From Cytospora piceicola (taxonomy: Eukaryota > Ascomycota > Sordariomycetes > Diaporthales > Cytosporaceae), in the NCBI GenBank assembly GCA_023375675.1, contig JALQBC010000014.1:682001-746000 (forward strand): a stretch of DNA of 64,000 nucleotides, in the 5' to 3' direction. The notes beneath the pieces are model-generated. The model was not told the DNA's origin. It worked only from the letters and a program-made list of their open reading frames with translations, and did no database searches. Position 1 is the first letter of the stretch, and each line of letters opens with the position of its first letter. Made by a program: the position numbers and the translations under genes. Shown here in pieces: positions 32,133-42,824 of the stretch.

Positions 32133-32530
32133 ATGTCTCTCATTTGTCAGCCGGAAGCCGCCTTTGATCTCTCCGTCGCAGCTCAGATTCAGAACCCAGA
32201 CGGGAAGGACTGCGAGCTGTTGAATCAACGCCTTGAATGGCAAATGAAGAACGTCGAGAGGGGTCTACGATATGTCGCCCTGGATCTGACGAAGGCCAGA
32301 TTGACCGTCTTTGTCGATGGTTCCTTTGCGAACAACCGAGATCTCAGTTCCCAGATCGGCTTCGTGATCGTTCTCGTCGACGAGGAGAAGAACGACGATG
32401 GCACGCAGTACAGAATGCGAGGCAACGTTCTGCACTGGTCCTCTACAAAATGCATCCAAACCTTATACTGTAGAGGCCCTGCCTAGAAGAGGGCCCCTTG
32501 TCTTAGACAGTAAGCAGATGGAAGCGCTGA
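32133..32530 (+). mobile_element. Copia-type LTR retrotransposon relic (RNase H region)
   Basis: A 117-residue open stretch matches the end of the reverse transcriptase and the RNase H domain of Ty1/Copia polyproteins. Visible are LICQPEAAFDLSVAAQ, LTVFVDGSFANNRDLSSQIGFVIVL with the first catalytic Asp, and GNVLHWSSTKC. Homology appears to resume in another frame after the stop as PLVLDSKQM, near the second catalytic Asp, so the relic is frameshifted. Neither Gag, protease, integrase nor most of RT is present nearby, and I could not pair LTRs. It is a dead fragment. The fragment lies 1.6 kb from the IleRS pseudogene. Confidence 0.75.
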
Positions 32531-34176
32531 CCAACTCCGTGATTCACTCACTTAGTGACGGTGTTGTCCTACCTTTATTTTCTTACATCTACAGCCTTGT
32601 CTTTGCAGTCTTGTCTTCAAATGCAGCCTTAGCTAACAAATAATTCTGTTCTACTCAGCTCGGTGCTTTGCAACTACCAGTTGACGGAGGCTGCAGTAAC
32701 AACTATAGAAATACCAATGGTGGCAGACCTCAGTACCAGACCTGGCCAACCTTATCTTATACATTACCACCTAAATCGGTATCCCAGGTTTCCTAAACGG
32801 CCGAATATTCCTGAGATAGAGCAGCTCTATCGGAGAGCTCGAAATGACGTCGCCACAGAGACGGAGATCCAATTTCACTTCAAGGTGGCCGCTGGGCGTA
32901 TCAGAAAGACAGTCATCAAGGCCATGTTCAAGGAGGTCCTGCGCAATAAATCGCCCCCCTTTTACTACCAGTACGGATCTAGTCAGCGCCACCCCCATAG
33001 CAACTCCTGCAGAGTTGATGTATTACATATTTAGTGTACTGCCTCGACCAGTCTGCTAGGTCGAAGTCCAAACGAGTCCCTATCATCGCTATGGAAGTAG
33101 ATTTCACGCAAGACGGGTGACTAGAAGATAAGAGGTACGTTTGCCCTAACATACACATTTTCTGGTGATACTGACCTCTGCGTGTCTATTAGTTATGGAA
33201 AACCACTGCCCAGAGGTACTTGGCAGTGAGTTTGTCTGGGTGATGCGCTTCAATATCGAGAGGCGCGTCCTTTCAAAACGCCGCCCGGGAGGGAGACAGT
33301 GCCCAAAGAAGCCGTACAAGGTATCTGCAGACCTGATCAAAGTCAATGGCACGACCTTCGAGTACCATGAACCTACAGAAGGCTTGTCACAACGGCAACA
33401 GAGCAGCATGCACTATTTCAACCCATCGCGAATGTAGCAGGCTTTTGCACGACTAAACCGAATCGACGAACCATACGTTATATACTGGTTGTGTGGAACG
33501 ACTGCCTGATTAGGCAGGCGGTCAGGCTTGCCGCCCCGGCAGGGCGGCAGAACCATTGGGCCGCCTGGCCTATAGCTACTTAAGTAGTTAACCGCACTGC
33601 CTGGCGATGGCTTCGAACTTAGGAAATACACACGCACAACCAAGACCAAAGACCATATACGATCGATCGTAACTGATTACCCCTACGCCTACCAACAGGT
33701 TGATCATCAAGCAAGTTACTTCCTATGTGGAGATGCACGAGCACACTGTTCGTATGGAGGAGGCCAGCTTCTACAGTGCACAGTCACCTTTTTCCATACA
33801 TCAGCCACATTAGACACCTGCTGGTGAATCTAGACAATGCCTCTAGTGGAAGGAGAGGGGGAGGCAGAAGGGGGCTAATCTTACAATAAACAAATATACA
33901 ACATCCCACAATGACTTACCTGCCCAGAGCCTGCTGCTGAGAATCGAGTTCGATGTTGCCTTAGTGTCGTCAAATCCCAGGCTGAATTCCTGAGCCTGGC
34001 ACGCGTGACGAACAGAGGCTTGCCTTAGGAGAAGACAGTTGCGTGATAAGCGGAGGTTTGGCCAGGGTTAGGGTTTCATCACTAACACTCAACATCGATG
34101 CGACAACATCGTTGGAACCAACCTTCATGCTAAGTACATATGTACTCCTTAGCCGCGCTCCTCGTGTTTTGCCAAA
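32531..34176. other. Decayed sequence of unknown origin
   Basis: Two short open stretches (32663-33034 and 33165-33437, plus) are not recognised and may be transposon debris. Compact palindromic GC-rich sequences occur at 33505-33545 (GCCTGATTAGGC and GCCGCCCCGGCAGGGCGGC). The last ~100 bases may be the copied 5' flank of the IleRS pseudogene. Confidence 0.4.
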
Positions 34177-37100
34177 ATGAGCATCAGCTTCCCTAAAGCA
34201 GAAGAGGGTGTCCTCGCCTCATGGCGAGATATTGACGCTTTCCAAACGCACCTACAGCTCACCGAAGGCTGCGAACGCTTCACGTTCTACGATGGCCCAC
34301 CGTTTGGTATGTATGGCTCTTCGGGTGCTGTATTGCCCGTTCCACGCTCCCTATCCCTGGTCGAGCTTCTTAGTTCAAAGTGTTTCTAACTCGTCTCATA
34401 GTAACCGGTACGACATCCTACGAGCCCGTGCCTTGCGAACCCAGCTGATCCCATTCAGGCCTCCCGCACTACGGACATTTTTGACGTCCACCATCAAGGA
34501 CATCATCAGTACCATGTTGTACGCCGGTTTGGGTGGGATACTCATGGCGTTTCTATCGAGTACGAGATCGATAAGAATTTGGAGCATGTCAGGTAGAGAT
34601 GCCGTACAGAAGATTGGCATTGAGAAGTACAGCACTGAGTGCAGAGCTATCGTTAAAAGATATGCCGGCGAATTGAGACAGATTATCGAGCGTCTGGGTC
34701 GTTGAATTGGTTTCGATCATGATTACAAGGTATCTGGGGTCACACTAGATGACCGACCACCCTATTTTGCCTGCTGGCTGCTAACACGAGCGTTCAGACA
34801 TTGGACGCGCCCTATAGAGTCCTGCTGGTGGGTTTTCAGAGAGCTCTGGGACAAGAACGAAGTATACCGTGCCTACCAAATCATGCCTTTCTCGACGGCA
34901 CTTTGTACTCCCCTCAGCCAAATAGAGGCCAAACAGAACGAGAAAATGACCCAAGATCCTGTGATCTTGGTCAACTGGTTGCCTTCACTCTTCTAGATCA
35001 ACCGGGATACGAAACCACATCACTCGTGATCTACACAACCACTCCTTGGACACTACCGTCGAAATTGTTTATTGCTATTCATCCAGAATTCGAGTATGTC
35101 AGAATACTAGACGAGAAGTCGAGCCGTCGCTAGATTCTACTAGAGTCTGGTTGGTCTTTGCTCTGTAAGGATCTCAATAAGGCCAAGTATAAGGTACTGA
35201 GCAAGATCTCTGGTAAAGAGATAGTTGGTTGGAAGTACACGCCCCTTTTCCTTTACTTTAACGATCGGTTCTCCGACTGCTTCCAGGTAATCAGTGCAGA
35301 CTATGTAGAGGCTGGCGAGGGCACAGGACTCGTCCACTAGGCGCCTGGGTTTGGTCAGGGGGATCACGATGCTGCCGTTGCTGCAGACTTCATCTCGCCC
35401 CACATTCTTCCCCCTGCCCCGTCGAAGACAAAGGACGACTCACGTCGGCAGTTCCCGAATATGCTGGCCAGCATGTGAAGATGGCCGACAAGATTATTCT
35501 GCGGGACCTCCGACAGACAGGGCAGAGTCCATGGTAGCCCACTCGGACAAATTTTGCGCTCTGATACGCAGTTGATTCGCAAGGCCGTGTCATCATGGTT
35601 AATTCGCGTTGAGGATTCCATTCCCGATATTCTGGCTGATGTGGTACCCCAATCCGTGAAGGAAAAGAGGTTTACAAACTAGGTATCCGGTGCCCACGAC
35701 TGGAATGTCTCGAGGAATCGGTACTGGGGCACGCCTCTTCCTCTTTGGGCTAACGAGGAATTTGAGGAGGTTATCTGTGTCGGAAGCATTGCTGAGCTAC
35801 AGGAGCTTAGTTTCACCGGGAATCTGGATGATATCCATAAGGATAAGAGTGATAATATCACGATCCCATCGAAGAAGGGCAAGGGTGAGCTTCGGAGAGT
35901 CGATGAGGTTTTCGACTGTTGGTGTGTAACTCCATCCTAACCGGTGGAAAGCGAATGCCTGACACAAATTATAGGTTCGAGTCTGGAAGCATGCCATATG
36001 CATCCAACCACTGTCCATTCGAGAACGCAGACCGCTTTAGAGGTAATCTTTTCCCCGCTGACTTCATCGCCGAGGGACTCGATCAAACTCGCGGCTGATT
36101 TTATACCCTAACTGCTCTAGGGCACCACTTGTTTGGAAGGTCTGCTTTCAATAATGTTATAGTTAACGGCCTAGTCCTTGCTGAAGATGGGAAGAGCCTT
36201 AAGAACTACCCTGATCCTATGGGTGTTATCCACTCCCATGGCTCACATGCTCTTCGTATTGATCTCATCAACTCTCCTGTTGTTAGGGCGGAGCCTCTTA
36301 GATTCAAGGAGTCAGGCGTAAAGGAGGTTGTCACCAAGGTCCTGTTTCCTCGGTGGAACAGTTACCGTTTCTTCCATGAACAGGCTACCCTTTTCAAAAA
36401 GAACACGGGGACAGACTTCGCCACCAGCGCTCTGCCAGCTGTTAGCAATATAAACAACGTCATGGACCGTTGAATCCTTGTCGATTGCCAAAGTATGCTG
36501 CGATTCATCGACCAGGAGATGGCAGGATACCGCCTCTACACCGTCGTGCCTCGCCTCCTTCGCGTTATCGATAATTTGACCAATTGGTACATCCGCCTCA
36601 GCCGGAAGAGACTCAAGGGCACAGCTGGTCTCCGACTGCAAAACACGAAGGAAGCCCTGAATATTCTCTGCGAGGTTCTCTTCACGCTGGTCCGAGCCCT
36701 GGCCCCTTTCACGCCGTTTATTGCTGAGCATATATATGGTTTGCTGAGACCATACCTGGGAGAACAGCTTTCTGGTTTCTGAGACATTAGGAGCGTGCAC
36801 TTCCTCCCATATCCCACTGTGCAGGAGTTGCTGTTCGATGAGGCCACAGAGCGAAAGGTTATTGCAATGCAGAAGGTCATTTAGCTTGGCAGAGTTGCAA
36901 GAGAGCGAGCCGATCTCCCTCTCGAGACTCCTGTTTCTTCACTAGTCGTCATCGCCGACGCACAGAATTTGTCCGACGTGAATGAGTTGCTTTCATATGT
37001 TAAGGAGGAACTCAACATTCGCGAACTCGTCTTGTCCAGCGACGAAGAACGGTACAGTATCCTCCTCGAGGCGCGTGTTGGCTGGCCCACCCTCGGCAAG

Positions 37101-37646
37101 AAGTTGAAGAAGAACGTGCAGGTGGTGCGGAAGGCTTTGCCAGGGCTCACGCAGGACCACCTCAAACCATACCTCCAAGACAAGCGGATGATGATCGAGG
37201 GTATTTAACTGGAAGAAAACGACCTGAACATCGTTCGTGTGCTGGGCGCCCACGCGCTCAGTGGCTCGGCTCAGGACGACGGCCCAAAGTGGGAGGCTTC
37301 ATTCTCGAAGTATATGGTCATTCTTCTTGTTGTGCCACACCCTGGATTGTTGAGCGACGGTTTAGTTCGCGACATCATCAACCGCATCCAGAGGATGCGA
37401 AAGGCAGCTGGCTTGGATCCCACTGACGAGGTCCGCATGCAGTATGCAGTTATGTCCAACACTGAAAGCATTGACCTTGATGCTCTTGTCGCATCTCGAC
37501 AGCCTGTCTTCGAAGGTTCATTGCGCGGACCGCTCGAGCCTCTACTATCCACCGACAAGTCCGATAGGTCTTTGATCCTTCAGGAGGATCATAGCATTGG
37601 CAACCTGGTGTTGAAGCTTGGTCTTACTAGAATTGGGCAGGATTAA
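34177..37646 (+). pseudogene. ILS1-like: Isoleucyl-tRNA synthetase (cytosolic type) pseudogene, introns retained
   Basis: A full-length but broken copy of eukaryotic cytosolic IleRS. It opens with MSISFPKAEEGVLASWRDIDAFQ and CERFTFYDGPPF, keeps the class I HIGH-type LPHYGH, and in shifting frames shows [78 protein letters not shown] and an anticodon-binding region to SIGNLVLKLGLTRI. The KMSKS loop core is missing (DGK runs straight into SLKNYP). Several Trp codons have become stops (for example in QTRG*FYTLT and NVMDR*IL), and other nonsense and frameshift changes are spread throughout. At least three introns remain: 34307-34401, 34408-34458, and one ending near 34799. The copy therefore arose from genomic DNA, not mRNA. 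It cannot encode an active synthetase; a functional gene is expected elsewhere. Confidence 0.9.
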
Positions 37647-38147
37647 CCTGCAGTGCACTTACTGGTCGTCACTGGATGTTGACAGAAGAAGGTAGTGAAG
37701 TAAGCATGGTATACGTAGTCATTCACAAGTCTGCAAGCGGCCTTACGGCCGAGTACATATATCTAGGCTTCGTATGCCAACAGAGGTTACTAGCCGAATT
37801 TGAGTGCCTTAGATAGCCTAGCTTCAAATGTAATATGTCTTTCAAACTACTCCACAAGAGCAGCGTAGTCGTTGTCGTGGACCGTTGCGAGGTTATATCA
37901 GGAGTCGGGATATCTCGTATATAGAGAAGAGGAAACACATGGACCGAGGTCCAGGAGACATGTACAAAGCATATCCCCGCTGAAGTAAGCCGTGGGATTT
38001 TTTTACCGATCACCCGAAATAGACTCATGAATTTCCCACCCAGTCCAGCTCATAAGTCAGCGGCTCAAGTCGATTTCCTAGTGCAGTTTGCGCTTATGAC
38101 GGATCCCAGACCCCAACACCTAATACCATCGCCATTCTTCAGCCCTT
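37647..38147. other. Convergent intergenic, 0.5 kb
   Basis: Between the IleRS pseudogene and the urease stop codon. Nothing is recognised. Confidence 0.5.
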
Positions 38148-39000
38148 CTAATAGACAAAATACGCCTGCCCGAGCGGCAGCTCCGACGCAGGCTCCGCGG
38201 TACACAGCTGCCCGTCCGCCTCGACCGTGTAGCTCTCCGGGTCGACCCTCATGCGCGGCATGGCGTCGTTGTAGCGCATGTCCTTCTTGCCGACGCCGCG
38301 GCAGTTCTTGACGGGCTCGACGCGCTTGCGCAGCTTGTACGTCTGCACCACGCCGTGCTCGATGGATGCCTGGCTGACGAAGAGGACGGACGTGGAGGGG
38401 ACGCGCGGCGCGAACATGGGGCGGGCGATGATGGGCTGGACTGTCGGGATGGAGCCGTTGGGGTCGCCCTAGAGTTTGCCTTGTCAGTCGTCGTGTGAGG
38501 GGGAAAGGGAAATGACAGGATGGAGAGGTGAAAAGGAAAAGAAAAAGGAAAAGAAAAAGAAGAAGAAAAATAGAGGCGCCGAACTCACCATCTGCGCCCA
38601 AGCGATCAGACCACTCTTGACCACGAGGCTAGGCTTCGTGCCGAACCAGGCCGGGTCCCAGACCAAAAGGTCCGCCAGCTTGCCCACCTCGACACTCCCC
38701 ACAAGATGCGCCATGCCCTGCGCGAGCGCCGGGTTGATGGTGTACTTGCTCACATACCTCTTGACCCTGAAGTTGTCCGCCCCCGTGCCCTCGTCCTCGG
38801 GCAGGTGGCCCCTCTGGACCTTGTTCTTGTGCGCCGTGTTCCACGTGCGCAGTATGACCTCGCCGCACCGGCCCATGGCCTGGCTGTCGCTGCTCATCAT
38901 GGAGATGGCGCCCAGGTCGTGCAGCACGTCCTCGGCGGCGATGGTCTCGGCGCGGATGCGGCTCTCGGCAAAGGCCACATCCTCGGGGATGTTCTTGGAC

Positions 39001-39036
<36 letters not shown>

Positions 39037-41081
39037 TCGAGCGTGTTGCGCGTGTACGGCCGGGTGGGGTTCGTGCTGCTGGGGAGGACGTTGGGGTGCT
39101 CCACGACGCTGATGATGTCGGGCGCGTGGCCGCCGCCCGCGCCCTCGGTGTGGTACGTGTGGATGGTCCGGCCCTTGATGGCCGCCAGCGTGCTCTCGAC
39201 GAACCCGGACTCGTTGAGCGTGTCCGTGTGGATCAGGCACTGCACGTCCAGCTCGTCGCACACCGTCAGGCACGCGTCGATGGCCGCCGGCGTGCTGCCC
39301 CAGTCCTCGTGGAGCTTGAGCCCGCAGGCCCCGGCTATGACCTGCTCGCGGAGCGCCTTGGGGTCGCTGTCGTTGCCCTTCCCGGTGATGCCGATGTTGA
39401 CGGGGAGGGTGTCGCATGCCTGAAGCATCTGTCGCATGTAGTTGGCCCCGGGGGTACAGGTGGTAGCAGAAGTCCCGGCGCTGTGGTTGAAGTTAGTCCA
39501 TGAGCGAGTTAGGAAGATGATGGTTGTGCGCGTGTATATATATGTGTGTGTGTAACAGAGTGAGTGGGAGGGGAGGTGGGGAGAGAGAAAAGCAAAGGAA
39601 CCAGCAACTGACCTTGGACCGGTACCACCTCCCAACATAGTCGTAATCCCGCTCGCGATAGCCTCTTCCACCTGCTGGGGACAGATGAAATGGATGTGCG
39701 TGTCGATGCCACCAGCCGTGATGATCTTGCCCTCTCCCGCGATGACATCGGTGCAGCTGCCCACCACCATCCCCGGCGTGACGCCCTCCATGACGTCCGG
39801 GTTTCCAGCCTTGCCGATGCCCGCAATCAGCCCGTCCTTGACACCGATGTCGGCCTTGTATATGCCCGTCCAGTCCACCACCAGCGCGTTCACGATGACC
39901 AGGTCCAACGTGGTCGCGTCCGGCCGCCCCGCGGCCTGCCCCATGCCCTCCCGCAGCGTCTTGCCCCCGCCGAACTTGCACTCGTCGCCGTAGACGGTAA
40001 AGTCCTTCTCGACCTTGACCCACAGGTCCGTCAGCCCCAGCCTCACCACGTCGCCCGTCGTCGGGCCGAACATGGCCGCGTACGCCGCCCTGTCCATCCT
40101 GAGCGCCCCGGCCGCCAGCCCCGCGTCGGCCGCCGGCTCGGGCGCGTGCGCGAACCCGGCCTGCTGCAGCCTGGCCACGATCCCGGGCCCCCTGTCGGCG
40201 CTGACCGCGCCGCCCGCGAGGCCGTTGCCGCCCCGGATGACCCTGGCGCCCGCGATCTCCACCAGCGTGACCGTCTTGGTGTCGCCGGGCTCGAAGCGCA
40301 CCGACGTGCCGGCGGCGGCGTCGAGGCGGAAGCCGTACGCCCGGAGGCGGTCGAACTCGAGCTGCGGGTTCGTCTCGACGAAGTGGTAGTGGCTGCCGAC
40401 CTGGATCGGCCGGTCCCCCCTGCTCGTCACCCGGAGGCGCACGCGCCGGCGGCCCTTGTTGAGCTCCACCACGCCCTTGACGGGGATCACGGCGCCGGGC
40501 TGGCGGGAGGCGTCGTACGCGTCGGCGGCGGGCGGCGGGAACAGGTCCTGGGAGGGCACGGGCAGGAATGACCCGTACAGGGCGCGGGGGAGGTCCCCGT
40601 CGTCGCTGGACACGGGGTTGTGCACGGTGACCAGGTAAGTGCCGGTGGGGAAGGTGCCCTCGACCTGGATCTCGTGCAAGGTGCTCAGGACGCTGGGCTG
40701 GACGTGCCGCCTGCCGAGCATGGTGGCGCCGAGGGCCATCAGGTCGGCGACGGTGTGCTTGCCATCGCGGATCAGCTCCTGTAGGTTGCTGGCGATGAGG
40801 GCCTGTCGTGGTCTTAGTGTGGGATATCTCCGTGTGAGGACTCTTGGGATGTACTTACAACGGCTTCGGCGTGGTTCAGCTTGACGCCTCTGGCCAGACG
40901 CCGCTGGGCGAGGAAGCCTAGCTGTGAGATGGCGAGCTTGTCAAGCTGGTGATGGTAAGTACTGCGTTAGCATTATTGACTGTGGTACTGAAGGCCTAGC
41001 TACCTAGCTAGACCTGAGTGAGATAGAGTCACAGAGGGTTGTTGGTTAGCTTTTACGGACCTCTTTTGGAACAAGATGCAT
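38148..41081 (-). CDS. URE1: Urease (fused gamma-beta-alpha, nickel enzyme)
   Basis: Five exons on minus: 41081-41061, 40945-40859, 40802-39613, 39480-38589 and 38468-38148, 836 aa. The first exon encodes only seven residues (MHLVPKE) and its intron has a GTCCGT donor with a GCTAAC branch, so the start is easily missed. The gamma domain ([17 protein letters not shown]), beta domain ([31 protein letters not shown]) and alpha domain follow in one chain, as in plants and fungi. Active-site residues are all visible: His405/His407 (DTHIHF), the carbamylated Lys488 ([10 protein letters not shown]), His517, His543 ([12 protein letters not shown]), the flap Cys-His pair (MVCHH) and the metal Asp in [10 protein letters not shown]. 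It hydrolyses urea to ammonia and carbamate in the cytosol after nickel loading by UreD/F/G-type chaperones, which are not in this window. Confidence 0.95.
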
Positions 41082-42824
41082 CTTGTTGTCCTGTGACTCC
41101 TGTCGGTCCTACTTCCTATTTGGTTCACGTCGTCGCAAGAAGCAAAATCACAGTGGTCATGAAACTCCCGTAAGATCAATTTGGGGAAGAATGATCGGGT
41201 AATCTTCCGGACCGGCAAGGAAGGAGTGAAGCGCAACGGGAACAAGTCTACAGGCAACAATCAGACTAGAATCAGACAACAGACGACTAACTGGCTGGCT
41301 GGCTGGCTGCTTGTTGCTGGGCATAAGCAACAATCATCAGTGAGTGAGTAGTGTGGTGCGATACGCGATACCAGTAATTACGGAATAGTCTATCTACATT
41401 ATCATTGAGGTACCTAGGTAGGCATAGAGAGGAAGAGAGAGAGAGAGAGAGAGAGAGAGGGAGTGAGGGAGAGAGCTCATCCGTATGACAATTGCTGTTA
41501 GATACACACAATACCCAGGCTAGGTAGCTCTAGATAGCCTGTCAGCCCACAGACACAAGGCCTAGACATGGTGCATTTCCCCCCCTAGCCTAGGCCCAAA
41601 GAAAAATACCCCGCAACGAGCACCGCACCAGGGGCCGGGGAACGGGGACCAAAAGCGGTGCGGAGGGGGGCGCCAAGCCACTGATAAGCCCACGACGGAC
41701 GGGTAAACCAATGGTGGGAGCCCGAGGGGTTCTTTGCTTCTATGTACTTGATACATTTACATCTGAAACCCAGTGATCGAAACCTCTAACCACATATCCA
41801 AGTCGAGTACTTGTTGACGTTTCGACCTGCACAGGTGTAGAAGCCTCATACTGCTCAACATCGCCTTAAGCCAATGCCTTACCACTTACTGTTTTAATTG
41901 TATATATCGTCTTCGAGTGAAAATGCTATCACCATCAACCATCTTGGACCGCCCGCCTCGGGGTCAGACACGACCCGAGACGAACCTGTCGTATCAACAG
42001 ACTAGAGCCTTTGATTACACCACAACAGAACAGATAGGTCATCTGGAAAAGCAACCTTGAGGTCGGTGGCGTATTGTTATCATAAAATTCTCATTGAGTT
42101 GCCTGCCCTTCCAAGCCATGTACCAACCTGCCCCCACCCCGGGGGAGGAGCAAGTCGAGGTTTATAGTTACACCACTCAACACTATTTACAACATTCATA
42201 ACTCCTGAACGAGGCCCTTGTCCGGCTCCGTACTATGTATACCCTTCCGCCGAACTTCCCGAGCAGATTGACTCCGAACGGCCATGCAATCATCCGTAAG
42301 AAGTAGCAGCAACAGGGGGGCATATTCTCAAAGCACCTTGGTCTATGGACCCGGTCCTTCTTCTCTTCTTCTCTTTTTCTCTCTTCATCATCATCAAGTA
42401 ACTCATACAAGGCAGGCAAGGTAAACAGACAGCAGATGACCTCCCCACAAGAGCAGTCATACTTCCATCATGTTCAGTTCTGTATGGACTGAAGTCGAAC
42501 ACACGGAGTGTGGTCCGTTAAGATAATGCTCGAGTGCTCGCACCGGGACGAGGGGGATATCGACATTGATTTTAGGTTTCGGCCCATCCGCAGGCCGAGG
42601 GTGAGGCATAGGTGAGGTGAGGATGGCCGTTGTCGACTAGGTTTTCCCGGTCATTCTCTTCATCTTGATCGAGAAAGACGGGACCGTAAGGACGAACGAT
42701 TTGTTGGTCGAGTAGAGAGGTTGGTAAATGGAGGACGAGAGCTGCGCCGAAAGAAAAAGAGGTATCATCGTCGCATTTGGAAGAGAGCCGGATCGATAGC
42801 ATGTTGATCAAGGAATGGGTCCGC
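41082..42824. other. Intergenic, 1.7 kb
   Basis: Upstream of urease and 3' of the HMG-box gene. Exact TACCTAGGTA at 41411-41420, an AG microsatellite at 41425-41459, and CTGG repeats near 41291-41307. No gene is recognised. Confidence 0.55.
41425..41459. repeat. AG dinucleotide microsatellite
   Basis: GA/AG run with one early interruption, adjacent to a TACCTAGGTA palindrome. Confidence 0.9.

Noticed and set aside
32663..33437. Two open stretches between the Copia relic and the IleRS pseudogene
   Set aside because: No family recognised and no splice structure linking them; treated as debris.
34066..34080. GGGTTAGGGTTT resembling telomere repeat
   Set aside because: Only about two units; too short to argue for an interstitial telomere.
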